A stretch of 64,000 bases of DNA from Methanomassiliicoccaceae archaeon UBA72 (GCA_002509405.1 DAVO01000010.1:1-64000), one strand, 5' to 3'. Counted from the stretch's first letter, positions 27,069 through 36,561 are shown. Program-made: numbers and translations. The notes: generated from the sequence alone by a model not told the origin.

Positions 27069-30000
27069 CCGTGGCCCGAAAGGAAAACTGCTACTGGCTG
27101 CTGGGCCTTAACCCCCTGAAAGAAGATTGTTATTCGACCGAGTCGGTCTCTGCGTCCATAGACTATATGGAAAAACGGTGGACCGAGGAGAGCAGTGACC
27201 GCCAGAACGATGCGGGACGCAGATTCCGGTCACAGTGCTACCTGGAGGCCGTTACGGACATCCGTCGCATTATGAGCGACCCCGATCTCAGGAAGAAAGA
27301 GCTTGAGGAAGCGCTTAAGCTGCTCGCATCCAAGGCCTCCAGGCTAAGGAAGGATTCCGTGACCTTGCATGACGGGACACCGGTAAGGGTATCGGGGTCG
27401 GCCGAATCTCTGATGAAAAAACTCAGATGGGATGGTGTGGGCATCGATGACCTGGTAAGAATGTCCGGTGTGACAGAGTACGACCCCTCATATGTTGCCA
27501 CGGATACGGTCCTCACAGCTTACCAGGCCATGACCTCGGTAGGTGCGTTCACCCCTTCGGAAATGTTGAACGATCTGATCTCGGACGAAAAACTCGAGAT
27601 CGAAGCCGGCGAAATTAACGACGGCAGCTCTCTGGAAGAGATAAGAAACGCATTCGATCAATGCGAAAAAAGAGTCAATAACGTGCGTCCGGAGCTGCTT
27701 CCGAAACAGGACCCGTACATTCAGGCCCTCAGAGCGGTCAAGCTTGCGTTGAAATCCGAAGAGATTCTTTCGGAACTCACTGAATACGGCAAATGCCAGA
27801 GGGCCCTGGTCCCCGTATTCGAAATAATCGAGGACGAGTATGTCCATCCACAGAACCGCGCCTACGTCGACGAGCTGATGTCGATATATCTGACCGACCC
27901 TGAAATCGATGTTGACCTTGCGATACGGGTACTGGAGGATTTCTGTATAAGAAAGAGGTTCATAGTCAATTTCTCCGAATCGGACAGCCACATGATCAGA
28001 TGTCCCCACTGCAAGGCATTCGTGGAGACCGGAAACGAAGTAATGTGCTGTTCGATCTGCGGGCATCTTATCAAGACCATATGCCCCAAATGCAACACTA
28101 AGCAGTCATCGGCCAACAAAGCATGTGTGAAATGCGGTTTCGACCTCGAAGCGGGATGGGGAAAGGCCCTTGAATTAGAAAGGAAAGCTACCGAACTGGC
28201 CTCCGCAGGCCTCATATCTGCGGCGGAAGATGTGGCAAAGGACCTCAGAGAGGGTTACTCAACATACCCTGCGGTGGAAGACCTTGAACAAAAGATCGAA
28301 ACGGCAAAAGCCTATCTGACATCCGGGAAGAGGAAGATCGAACAATCCTACAAGCTTAAGAGGTACAGCGAGGCCGTGGACCTTACCCGCGACATGCTGG
28401 TGCACTACAAGCGCTTCATCGAAGAAGACCCCGAGACAGAAAACATCTACAAGGAGTCGGAGAAGCGCCTGCATGAGGCGGACAGGCTTTTCGAAAAGGC
28501 CCTGAGGGCCGCCGACTCACGCTCACGGACGGAACTTTGCGTCGCGGCGGCAGAGAGGTGCCCAGACCACGCCATGATATCGTCCCTTCTGGGCAGCAAC
28601 GCCCCCTCCCCTCCGGCTGATGCTTCGGCAAAGGTCAGCGAGGGAAAGGTCCTGATAAGATATGCCGTCCCCGGAGACAGGAGCGGGGTAACATTCTGCA
28701 TCTACAGAGAGGAATTCTCTATTCCCGAGGTCGACGAGAGGACCATACCGATTGCGGAGGTCGGCGGCTGCTTCTATATCGACGAAAGTGCCGAACCGGG
28801 CGTGGACTACTACTATACAGTAAAGTCAAAAAGGTGGGGCGTGCTTTCGGAAGAGGGCGCTTCGTGCGGCCCTGCGACCGTGTTCGCCGAGGCGCAAAAC
28901 GTCAGCGTAGACCCTTTGGAAGACGGACTCCGCCTTTATTTCGAGAAGCCCAAGAACTGCACCAGAGTCAGGATCTGGAGGAAAAGCGGTTCGGGAGACG
29001 AGGAGGTGGAAATACAGGGCGGAGGGCCGGTCATCGAAGACAGGGGGCTGTGCGGCGGCTGCACGTATTACTATCTTTTCGTGGCTGAGTACGGGTCTCC
29101 TGACGGACGGGTGAAAAGATCCTCCGGGCTTGTGTTCTCCGGCACTACGGCGGTCTTCCCGGACCCCGTAAGAGACCTGAAGGTGTCATGGAACAAGGCA
29201 GACGGTACGTTCACCGCCGAATGGACGGGCGACGAGAACGTGGTGCTTTACTCTTCAACGAAGAGCATCAGGATGCACGGGCTGCTGATCAAACTCGGAG
29301 ACGTGGATTCCTGGATGACAAAGATCGAACCTATTGAGAAAAGGAAAGGCAGGATACGCTTCTCTCTGCCGGACGGGGCCGTCCAATACATTTACCCGAT
29401 GATACCCGTGGGAAGATACGCGGTCAGGGGACTGGAGGTTCTGGTGGCAGACCTAAAGCCGTTCAGGGACATGAACTGGGATATGATGGGCGGCAACTGC
29501 ATCCTGACCATGTCGTGGCCACAGGGTGCAGAGTCCGCCGTTCTGGTGATAACCGATTCCGGAAACCCGGCAGGAGGGCCGAACGACCTGGATGGGGAAA
29601 GGATGACCGTATCGGCCGAAGCGTACTCCAAGGACCGGATGATAAGGCTGCCGATGGGAAGCCGTCCCCGCAGGACCGTCACCATATTCGCTGTCTACGA
29701 TGCGGAGGGCAAGAAGATCACTTCCCGTGGAATGACCTTCGAGATAGTCGCAGGGACGTGCAGGACGCTCAGGTACAGTGCTGAATCGGGACGGTCTAAG
29801 GACAGCAACATAAGGGTGACGATAGAATCGGAAAGCGACGTCGAGTTCATCCCTCCCGTCGTAGCGGTATGCAGGGAAGAAGGGATACCTCTCAGAAGGA
29901 ACGACGGAGAGGTCATCTGGAGGTCCGAGGTCCCCATTAGGCTCAGCAGAGGGCGCATAGCCTTCCGTATCGAAGCGAGACCGGGCGACGACGTCAGGCA

Positions 30001-30076
30001 TATGAGGTTGTTCTTTGAAAAAGATGAGGACTACAGCAGCTTCAGGTTCGTCCATCCGCTGTATAGGGGGTGCTGA
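27065..30076 (+). CDS. Large zinc-ribbon protein with J-domain-like N-terminus and beta-repeat C-terminal half
   Basis: 1003 residues, not a known named family. The N-terminus (YWLLGLNP followed by helices, about 1-90) resembles the start of a J domain but has no HPD motif. Residues 95-310 are helical. A double zinc ribbon follows with four CxxC pairs (about 313-362: CPHC, CSIC, CPKC, CVKC). Then come TPR-like helices (about 365-515) and several fibronectin-III-like beta modules (about 525-1003). No signal peptide or membrane segment is visible. It lies between an Hsp70-vWA and a GTPase gene, overlapping the first by 4 nt and 1 nt from the second. A role as adaptor or co-chaperone is inference. 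GTG at 27071, better spaced from the AGAAGGAG motif, is an alternative start. Confidence 0.75.
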   Translation: MTVARKENCYWLLGLNPLKEDCYSTESVSASIDYMEKRWTEESSDRQNDAGRRFRSQCYLEAVTDIRRIMSDPDLRKKELEEALKLLASKASRLRKDSVTLHDGTPVRVSGSAESLMKKLRWDGVGIDDLVRMSGVTEYDPSYVATDTVLTAYQAMTSVGAFTPSEMLNDLISDEKLEIEAGEINDGSSLEEIRNAFDQCEKRVNNVRPELLPKQDPYIQALRAVKLALKSEEILSELTEYGKCQRALVPVFEIIEDEYVHPQNRAYVDELMSIYLTDPEIDVDLAIRVLEDFCIRKRFIVNFSESDSHMIRCPHCKAFVETGNEVMCCSICGHLIKTICPKCNTKQSSANKACVKCGFDLEAGWGKALELERKATELASAGLISAAEDVAKDLREGYSTYPAVEDLEQKIETAKAYLTSGKRKIEQSYKLKRYSEAVDLTRDMLVHYKRFIEEDPETENIYKESEKRLHEADRLFEKALRAADSRSRTELCVAAAERCPDHAMISSLLGSNAPSPPADASAKVSEGKVLIRYAVPGDRSGVTFCIYREEFSIPEVDERTIPIAEVGGCFYIDESAEPGVDYYYTVKSKRWGVLSEEGASCGPATVFAEAQNVSVDPLEDGLRLYFEKPKNCTRVRIWRKSGSGDEEVEIQGGGPVIEDRGLCGGCTYYYLFVAEYGSPDGRVKRSSGLVFSGTTAVFPDPVRDLKVSWNKADGTFTAEWTGDENVVLYSSTKSIRMHGLLIKLGDVDSWMTKIEPIEKRKGRIRFSLPDGAVQYIYPMIPVGRYAVRGLEVLVADLKPFRDMNWDMMGGNCILTMSWPQGAESAVLVITDSGNPAGGPNDLDGERMTVSAEAYSKDRMIRLPMGSRPRRTVTIFAVYDAEGKKITSRGMTFEIVAGTCRTLRYSAESGRSKDSNIRVTIESESDVEFIPPVVAVCREEGIPLRRNDGEVIWRSEVPIRLSRGRIAFRIEARPGDDVRHMRLFFEKDEDYSSFRFVHPLYRGC

Positions 30077-30077
30077 T

Positions 30078-31325
30078 ATGCAGAAAAAAACCGATGGCAC
30101 ATACATCTGCCCGTTTTGCTTCAACGCCATCGATCTGGGAGATATTCACTACCAATGCACAAACCAATCGTGCACCAGGATGTTTGTGAAGGCGATCGAT
30201 GCGGGGAAGGTGGAAAACGGAAGGGCGTTCAGGTCCGAATCGGAAGACGAGGAGATCGATGTGGAGAACAGCACGTTCCTGGGAAGAAACCCGGACGGAA
30301 AGGATTCCGTCAGGACCAGGCAGCATATCGTCCGTAACTCCGCAGGGGTCTGCGACATATGCCACAGGCCTGTCCATAAAAGATTGTGCCCGGTCTGCCA
30401 CAGCCCCATCCCGCAGGAGGCGGAGGGAGGCGGGAACATAATTTTCGTGGTTATAGGCGCTAGGGGCGCCGGCAAGAGCCACTATATCTCTGTGTTGATC
30501 AACCACCTGAAGAACTCTTTCGCGCAGGAGTTCAATGCCATCGTCGCACCGGCATCCGACAGGACCATTCTGAAATACCGCGAATACTACTACAAGCGTC
30601 TATACGAGGAGGGGAGGAAGCTTCCTCCCACGAGAACGTACGAGAACATCAAGGATTTCAGAGAGCCGATGATCTATTACGTGAGGTTCCCAGACAGGGA
30701 AGGGATGGACAGCGCCACCCTGGCATTCTTCGATACGGCAGGAGAGGGGCCCTCAGACAACCTGGCCGGGGTAGGACTGAACACATTCCTTTCAAGCGCA
30801 TCCGGCATAGTATATCTCGTCGATCCGCTTCAGATACCTTACGTGAACAAGAGGGTCCGCGCCGAGAACATACCGGAACCGTCCCAGGACATTACAAGGT
30901 CCATATCTGATATGAGCGACCTCATAAGGTCCGCCATGGGCATACCCCCGACCGGTAAGATCCCGATCCCGTTGGCAGTGGTCCTTACCAAATGCGATAT
31001 CCTGCTCAAGTCTCCGGAGAACGACGAGGAAGAGAAGGTCCTGCTTGACGCCGGCTCCTCGGTCCGCATGCCTAGGGAGAGAGGGAAGATAGATCGCGAG
31101 AATTTCAGGCAGATCGACGCAGAGCTCAACGAATATCTGCGCCGTGCCGTATCGAGAGAATTCATAGACACGGTCGAAGGGTTCGAGAGGCACAGCTTCT
31201 TCGCCGTTTCGGCTTTGGGATGCAACCCGGAGGGCAGCATACTGAACAGAGGGATATCCCCGTTCAGGGTCGAAGACCCGCTGATATGGATGCTGGGATG
31301 CTACGAGACGGAGATGCCGTTTTGA
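30078..31325 (+). CDS. Zinc-ribbon P-loop GTPase-like protein
   Basis: 415 residues. The N-terminal 110 residues carry two zinc ribbons (C11/C14 with a later CxxxxxC pair, and CDIC...CPVC at about 92-110). The P-loop domain has GARGAGKS (about 127-134), a DTAGEG Walker B/G3 motif (about 219-224), TKCD as G4 (about 303-306) and SALG as G5 (about 378). That set is a GTPase signature. It resembles the GTPases (DO-GTPase type) described in bacterial NTP-dependent conflict systems, an identification by recollection only. It starts 1 nt after the large zinc-ribbon gene. It has no membrane segment. Confidence 0.78.
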   Translation: MQKKTDGTYICPFCFNAIDLGDIHYQCTNQSCTRMFVKAIDAGKVENGRAFRSESEDEEIDVENSTFLGRNPDGKDSVRTRQHIVRNSAGVCDICHRPVHKRLCPVCHSPIPQEAEGGGNIIFVVIGARGAGKSHYISVLINHLKNSFAQEFNAIVAPASDRTILKYREYYYKRLYEEGRKLPPTRTYENIKDFREPMIYYVRFPDREGMDSATLAFFDTAGEGPSDNLAGVGLNTFLSSASGIVYLVDPLQIPYVNKRVRAENIPEPSQDITRSISDMSDLIRSAMGIPPTGKIPIPLAVVLTKCDILLKSPENDEEEKVLLDAGSSVRMPRERGKIDRENFRQIDAELNEYLRRAVSREFIDTVEGFERHSFFAVSALGCNPEGSILNRGISPFRVEDPLIWMLGCYETEMPF

Positions 31326-31402
31326 GGGGACATCGCATGCCCGGCAAGAAAAAATTAATACCCACTTACATACGGATACTGACGAAAAAGAAGGGATGAA
31401 AA
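31326..31402 (+). promoter_or_regulatory. Internal promoter before the second Hsp70 gene
   Basis: A TATA-like AAAAAATTAATACC lies about 45-55 nt before the ATG, and AGAAGGGATGA forms a Shine-Dalgarno just upstream. The last gene of the block can therefore be transcribed on its own as well as by read-through. Confidence 0.45.
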
Positions 31403-32941
31403 ATGAAGGACGACTATTGCATCGGTATCGACCTAGGTACCACTTACTCATGTCTCGCATATATCGACGGGGAAGGAAACCCTGTGGTTGAGAAGAACTT
31501 CGAACAGGAGGACACCACGCCCTCGGTGGTCCTTTTCAACGAGAACGGTGAGATAATCGTAGGCTCTCCCGCTAAGGACATGGCGGTCATGTATCCGTCC
31601 AACAGGACGGTCGCTGCGGTAAAAAGGCAGATCGGCACAGATTATAAAGTCAACATCGACGGGGACATCTACACCCCCGTTACCCTTTCCGCCGCGATAC
31701 TGAAGAAGATGATCAATGACTTCAACGAGGCTCACGGCTGCGATGTCAGGAAGGCCGTCATCACATGCCCGGCGTATTTCGGTCAGAATGAAAGGGATTC
31801 GACCAAATATGCAGGAAAAATCGCCGGCCTTGACGATGTGACGATAATCAACGAGCCCACAGCCGCGGCCATATCCTTCGGCTACGGAGGGGACGGGAGC
31901 AAGAAAAGGGTCATCGTCTACGACCTGGGAGGAGGGACTTTCGACGTGACGGTTCTCGAGATCGAGGGGAACTCCTTCACAGCCGTGGCCACAGACGGCG
32001 AGCGCCTCCTCGGAGGGAAAGATTGGGACAGGGCTCTGGCCGCCGTGATCAAGAACAAGGTTTCGCAGTCGTCCGGCATCCCGATGGCAGAGATAGAAGA
32101 GGACAGGGATGCAGCTGTGACGCTTGAGATCGATACAGAATCGATAAAGAAAAGGCTCACCACCGCCGAGTCCACGAGAGGAACTTTGACCGTCGGAGGG
32201 ATTAAGACCGTATATTCTGTGACGAGAGCAGAATTCGAAAGCGCCACGGCACCGTTGCTGAACAGGACCCTGGAGATCATAGACAGGGTCCTGGCATCCA
32301 AATCCTTCAATCTTGACGACATCGACGATATCATTCTGGTCGGTGGCTCCTCCAGGATGCCCCAGATCAAGAACGGCATATCGGCGAAATATCCCGGAGC
32401 CAAGGTCAGGCTGTTCGACCCCGACAGGTCCATAGCCAAAGGCGCGGCAATCTTCGCAAGGTCGAAAGACCTGGAATCCGTCGACAGGGTCGATACGCAG
32501 AAGCTCATGGTGAAAAACGTACTGAGCAAGACGTTCGGCGTTAGAGTGGAATACAATGGAAAAGAGATGATCTCCAACATCATCTACAGAAACGAGACGC
32601 TGCCCATCGAGAGCGTAAAGCTCTACTACCCCATAGAGGAGGGGCAACCTTCGGTATTGGTGGAGATCTTCGAGGATTCCGCACTGCGCTCCGACAATGT
32701 GCCCAGGACAGATCTCATCGACGGCAATTCTGTAGGTGAGTTCGAGATGGACCTGCCCTACGGCATCGGTATGGACACGCCGATCAAGGTAACTTTCAAG
32801 GCGGCCGAGGACGGCACGATAACCGCTGAGGTGGAATGCATGGGTCAGACGAAAGGATATAACCTGAAAAGCGACCTTAGCGTCTCGGACAGCGAAGTCG
32901 AAGCATCGCAGGAACTTATTGGAAGGATCGGAAAGGCGTGA
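31403..32941 (+). CDS. DnaK-like Hsp70 without a full lid domain
   Basis: 512 residues, about 100 fewer than housekeeping DnaK. The nucleotide-binding domain is complete: GIDLGTTYS, AVKRQIG with the catalytic lysine, CPAYFGQNER, INEPTAAAIS, YDLGGGTFDVT and LVGGSSRMPQ. The substrate-binding beta domain is recognisable but divergent (NETLPIES, MDLPYGIGMDTPIKVTF). The protein stops after it with a short tail and no alpha-helical lid. It is a paralogue of the Hsp70-vWA protein three genes upstream. Its stop touches the stop of the convergent cfbB gene. It is probably a specialised chaperone of this block. Confidence 0.88.
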   Translation: MKDDYCIGIDLGTTYSCLAYIDGEGNPVVEKNFEQEDTTPSVVLFNENGEIIVGSPAKDMAVMYPSNRTVAAVKRQIGTDYKVNIDGDIYTPVTLSAAILKKMINDFNEAHGCDVRKAVITCPAYFGQNERDSTKYAGKIAGLDDVTIINEPTAAAISFGYGGDGSKKRVIVYDLGGGTFDVTVLEIEGNSFTAVATDGERLLGGKDWDRALAAVIKNKVSQSSGIPMAEIEEDRDAAVTLEIDTESIKKRLTTAESTRGTLTVGGIKTVYSVTRAEFESATAPLLNRTLEIIDRVLASKSFNLDDIDDIILVGGSSRMPQIKNGISAKYPGAKVRLFDPDRSIAKGAAIFARSKDLESVDRVDTQKLMVKNVLSKTFGVRVEYNGKEMISNIIYRNETLPIESVKLYYPIEEGQPSVLVEIFEDSALRSDNVPRTDLIDGNSVGEFEMDLPYGIGMDTPIKVTFKAAEDGTITAEVECMGQTKGYNLKSDLSVSDSEVEASQELIGRIGKA

Positions 32942-34273
32942 TCATCCGCACTTCGATATGAATCCGGAAGCCCAGTCCGCAGAAGAAAGAGCGTGCTGGT
33001 GCATGTACGTCCCCAGCGTATTGTTGCTCACGAACCCGTCCATCCCGCCCGATATGCCTGACCCGCGGAGAAGTTTATATCCGAAAGTGCAACCTTGTTC
33101 CGAGAAGACATCGGAATAATGGTACTCGTGGGCACGGACGTCCGATCCGAACAGGGGGTTCTCGGGCATGGCTTTCGCCATGACGTAGGCGGGGCCATGC
33201 CTGATGCCGGTCATCTCCGCATTGGCATCGAATATGCCTGCCATCTTGAACTCTCTTCCTCCGGCATCCTTCAGGCTACCGCACATCGAAAGCATCCCAC
33301 CGCATTCCCCCAGGATCGGCCTCCCTTCCTCCGAAGCGTTTTTGATACCCTCCAGAAAATCCGAGTTGGAAGAGATCTCTTCTGCGTGAAGCTCAGGATA
33401 GCCCCCTCCGATGTAGTATATGTCCGCATCCGGAAGCGGTTCCCCATCGGTGGGCGCGAACGTCCTGACGCTGACGCCCGAGGCTTCCAGGCATTCGATG
33501 TTCTCCCTGTAGTAGAAACAGAAGGAATCGTCCATGGGCACGGCGGCCGTCAGTCCGGAATCTCTGCGGACGTACGGGCATTCCTGCGGAAGCTCCGAAT
33601 CCGAAGATTCGGCCACCTGCATAAGGCGGTCCAGGTCGACACCCTCAGCCATCTCTGTCAGTAAAGAGATGTCTGGCACATCCTTTGCGTCGGGTGTGAT
33701 GAGGCCGAGATACCTCTCCTTCGTCGGTCTCTCCCGCATCTTGCGTATCTTTCCCACGATCTCCTGTTCGCAGTATCTGCCGATGACCTCGTCGAGTTTA
33801 TCCTCATGCTGCCGGCCGGAGATGTTGTTGAGTATCAACCCCTTAATGTCAAGCTCCGGGTCGAAAGCAGCGAAACCGTTGACGATAGCAGCGGCGCTTC
33901 TGTTCAGAGATCTGACGTCAACCGTGAGCACGACCGGAAAACCAAGCACCTTGGCGAGCCTGGCTGTGGAACCGATGTCCGAATCCGCGGAAAACCCCTC
34001 ATATAGTCCCCTGACGCCCTCCACTATGCACAGGTCCGCATCTTTAGAGGCATATCCGACTATGTTCCTGATGGTATCGTCGTCCATCATGAACGAGTCT
34101 ATGTTCCTGGACGCCCTTCCTGATGCCAGCGTATGATACATCGGATCGATGAAGTCTGGACCTGCTTTGAACGCCTGAACCTTGTATTCCTTTGAAAGTC
34201 TGGAAAGGATTCCTGTGGTAATCGACGTCTTTCCGACCCCGCTTCCCGTCCCGGCAATAACCACTCCTTTCAT
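32942..34273 (-). CDS. cfbB: Ni-sirohydrochlorin a,c-diamide synthase
   Basis: 443 residues of the CbiA/CobB family: an N-terminal dethiobiotin-synthetase-like P-loop domain (AGTGSGVGKTSITTG) and a C-terminal class I glutamine amidotransferase domain with the catalytic cysteine in GECGGMLSMC. It amidates the a and c acetates of Ni-sirohydrochlorin using glutamine and ATP. Position decides between this role and cobyrinate amidation: it is the last gene of the F430 operon, directly after cfbD (TGA and ATG adjacent), while a second paralogue (cbiA) sits in the cobamide operon. Confidence 0.93.
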   Translation of the reverse strand: MKGVVIAGTGSGVGKTSITTGILSRLSKEYKVQAFKAGPDFIDPMYHTLASGRASRNIDSFMMDDDTIRNIVGYASKDADLCIVEGVRGLYEGFSADSDIGSTARLAKVLGFPVVLTVDVRSLNRSAAAIVNGFAAFDPELDIKGLILNNISGRQHEDKLDEVIGRYCEQEIVGKIRKMRERPTKERYLGLITPDAKDVPDISLLTEMAEGVDLDRLMQVAESSDSELPQECPYVRRDSGLTAAVPMDDSFCFYYRENIECLEASGVSVRTFAPTDGEPLPDADIYYIGGGYPELHAEEISSNSDFLEGIKNASEEGRPILGECGGMLSMCGSLKDAGGREFKMAGIFDANAEMTGIRHGPAYVMAKAMPENPLFGSDVRAHEYHYSDVFSEQGCTFGYKLLRGSGISGGMDGFVSNNTLGTYMHQHALSSADWASGFISKCG

Positions 34274-35350
34274 TCAAATTCCCCTTACCAGTTCCCTCAA
34301 TGTTTCCGAGGTTTCCATGGGAATTATCCTTCGGACCCCCATGACCATCGAATGGGAGGATATCTCCCCGACAGAGTTGGAAAAACCTTCGTTAAGATAA
34401 TTCGACAGCTGTCTGGGCTGGTCTGTGATGAGGATGTCGTTCTCTCTGATACCGGGGTATGCATGGCATATCCCCACGATTACTGTCAGGTCCGGAGAGA
34501 ACCTGTCCACTTCTGCCCTCATCCTCCCGCCTATCACAGGGTATTCGTCGAGTCCGCCTACCACTGCATCCAACACAACATTATTTTCTTTAAGCTGGGA
34601 CATTATATCTTCAGAATATTTTCGTATTCTTGGCAGACCTTTTTCCACGTCGGTGTTCGATACGAAGAAGGTGCTCCCCCCCAGTTTCCTGCGCGCCTCG
34701 TCGACGGCGATGAAAATATCGGAAAAACGATATGCAAGCTCCTTTTTTGCGTTCATGACCACGGCAACCTTTCCTCCGGAAGAGAGAATGTCGCAGATCT
34801 TCCGGCATACTCTGAGCTTGGTTGCCCCTTGGGCGGGCTTCACATACTGCCTGCTGGCAAGTCCCCTCTCCATCTCCATCGCGGTCGCGGCTTTCAAAAG
34901 TCCGATCTGTCTATCCGTCTCTTCAGAGGATATTATTCCGGCATCGCGGCCCGCCTCAAGAGCCTTTATTGCACCCTGGGTATTGTCTCCCATGCATCCG
35001 TGGGACTCGACCGGAAAAACGATGCAATCAAGCTCTGCCCTTTTTATCGAAGATGCCACATCCTCTCCGATTATCATACTGGCACATGTGCCAACTACCG
35101 CGATGGAACGCGGACGGAACATATCATAAGATGTCCTCAGGGTATCTACCAACTGATCGGAACCTCCAAAAATGAGATCCGTTTCAGACATTGCCGATGT
35201 CACGACCCTCACGCCGGCCTGCTCCAGGGACCTGGAGGCCATGAAACCGCAACCTGAAGGCCCGTGTACCACGATGACGTCGACGTCCATGTCTCTCAGG
35301 GTATACATCGCGGCGACTATTGGGTTGGGGCGGGGATGGATTATTTTCAG
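34274..35350 (-). CDS. cfbD: Ni-sirohydrochlorin a,c-diamide reductive cyclase, NifD-like subunit
   Basis: 358 residues if translation starts at CTG 35350. With CfbC it forms the nitrogenase-like complex that makes seco-F430. Cluster-ligand candidates are C34 (GPSGCGF), C89 (VGTCAS) and C119 (HGCMGD). The first ATG (35308) would remove the residues KIIHPRP-IVAA, which match the conserved CfbD N-terminus as I recall it from other methanogens. In that upstream frame there is no ATG, GTG or TTG after the preceding stop region. There is a CTG preceded by AAGGAGGG at 7-nt spacing, and it overlaps the cfbE stop as CTGA, just as the neighbouring genes overlap as ATGA. A CTG start is therefore inferred. 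Confidence 0.92.
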   Translation of the reverse strand: MKIIHPRPNPIVAAMYTLRDMDVDVIVVHGPSGCGFMASRSLEQAGVRVVTSAMSETDLIFGGSDQLVDTLRTSYDMFRPRSIAVVGTCASMIIGEDVASSIKRAELDCIVFPVESHGCMGDNTQGAIKALEAGRDAGIISSEETDRQIGLLKAATAMEMERGLASRQYVKPAQGATKLRVCRKICDILSSGGKVAVVMNAKKELAYRFSDIFIAVDEARRKLGGSTFFVSNTDVEKGLPRIRKYSEDIMSQLKENNVVLDAVVGGLDEYPVIGGRMRAEVDRFSPDLTVIVGICHAYPGIRENDILITDQPRQLSNYLNEGFSNSVGEISSHSMVMGVRRIIPMETSETLRELVRGI

Positions 35351-36561
35351 GTGTAGCCCTCCTTGACGAACAATATCAAGGTTCCTACCGATTCGGGTAA
35401 CGATGGCGTTTTTCCCGAACCGTCCGTTATGATGATCGTCACGCCGTATTCCGACGCGACCTTCTTTATGGCCTCGAAGTCCATCTTACAGCAGACCTTC
35501 CTGTTTACCGGGTCTAGAACTGCTACTGCCCCATCGAGAGATCTCATTTGCCGCATCGTTGAAAACGTACGTTCCACTGAACGGGCGGAGATGCCGGGAT
35601 TGCGCTCGGTCACCGTCCACCTTCCGTCTGAGAAGGACACTTCCCCTCTTCCGGGAACACCTTTGAAAGATGAAAGGCCGAGCTCCACAGATGATTCCGG
35701 TATTCCCATCGCCTCGCATACCTCGAGAGCCATCTCGAACGCGTAAATATACTCAAGTGCCAGATAGTTTCCTTTCAACAATGTTTCAAAACCGTTGCCG
35801 TATTCCGCGCGCACCCTGAGGGGAACTCCGAGCGAGGGATTCCCCATGACGGCGATCCTTCCCCCGTATCCTATCACATTTCCGGCCCCGCGACCCTTCC
35901 AGAATTCAATCTCTTCCTTGGGGACTATATTGATATTCCCGTTCAATATCGAAGTCTTGCCTTCAGAAGCTTTTCTGGTCCCGGCCGCGATGGGATAATC
36001 CTCTATCAGATTTGTGATGCACGAAATATCCGCCTTACCAGACCCTCCGAGCGATACTTCGCATATAACAGCATCAAAATCTCCGTCTGGCAAAGTTAGC
36101 ATTGACGGCGGAGCTATGCTGACGGTCTCCTCGGAGCATAGTCCTCCATCGACCCAGCTCCCTCTCCCCCTGGAAGTCTGAACTAAAACTTTCATTCCGG
36201 CGGTTGTTAGTATATGAGCCAGAAGACAGCAGAAACCGGTTTTCCCCTTGACGCCTGTTACCTCGATCCTGAATCTTCCGTCGTCGATCAGCTCCCCTAC
36301 TGCCTGACTGAAAAATTTCCTTTCACCGTAAACTATCCCCTCCAGGAAACTATCGGGACAGTGTATCGGCATAAGCACCGTGTCGTACTCTCCTCGGGGC
36401 ACTTCATTAGATACTGTGAAGCCCTTGCTTTTCAGACGGTCCAACTCATCCCTCGGAGTTACCTTGTATACGTCCACGCATGTGACATCGTCTCCGGGAC
36501 CGGGATATTTATCCGCAAGGATCCCCCCGCCGTGCACCGTATCCAATATCAATATCTTCAT
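35347..36561 (-). CDS. cfbE: Coenzyme F430 synthase (Mur ligase-like)
   Basis: 404 residues. CfbE closes the last ring of F430 by activating the seco-F430 propionate with ATP. The Mur-ligase-like P-loop is VTGVKGKTG (about 105), followed by the central ligase domain (VIGYGGRIAVMGNPSLGVPL) and a C-terminal Rossmann-like domain (DPVNRKVCCKMDFEAIKK). The ATG overlaps the cfbA stop by 4 nt. It lies in the order cfbC-A-E-D-B, which completes the pathway from sirohydrochlorin to F430. Confidence 0.92.
   Translation of the reverse strand: MKILILDTVHGGGILADKYPGPGDDVTCVDVYKVTPRDELDRLKSKGFTVSNEVPRGEYDTVLMPIHCPDSFLEGIVYGERKFFSQAVGELIDDGRFRIEVTGVKGKTGFCCLLAHILTTAGMKVLVQTSRGRGSWVDGGLCSEETVSIAPPSMLTLPDGDFDAVICEVSLGGSGKADISCITNLIEDYPIAAGTRKASEGKTSILNGNINIVPKEEIEFWKGRGAGNVIGYGGRIAVMGNPSLGVPLRVRAEYGNGFETLLKGNYLALEYIYAFEMALEVCEAMGIPESSVELGLSSFKGVPGRGEVSFSDGRWTVTERNPGISARSVERTFSTMRQMRSLDGAVAVLDPVNRKVCCKMDFEAIKKVASEYGVTIIITDGSGKTPSLPESVGTLILFVKEGYT

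Noticed and set aside
31403..32941. Housekeeping dnaK
   Set aside because: The protein lacks the lid, has a divergent substrate domain, and grpE and dnaJ are not nearby.
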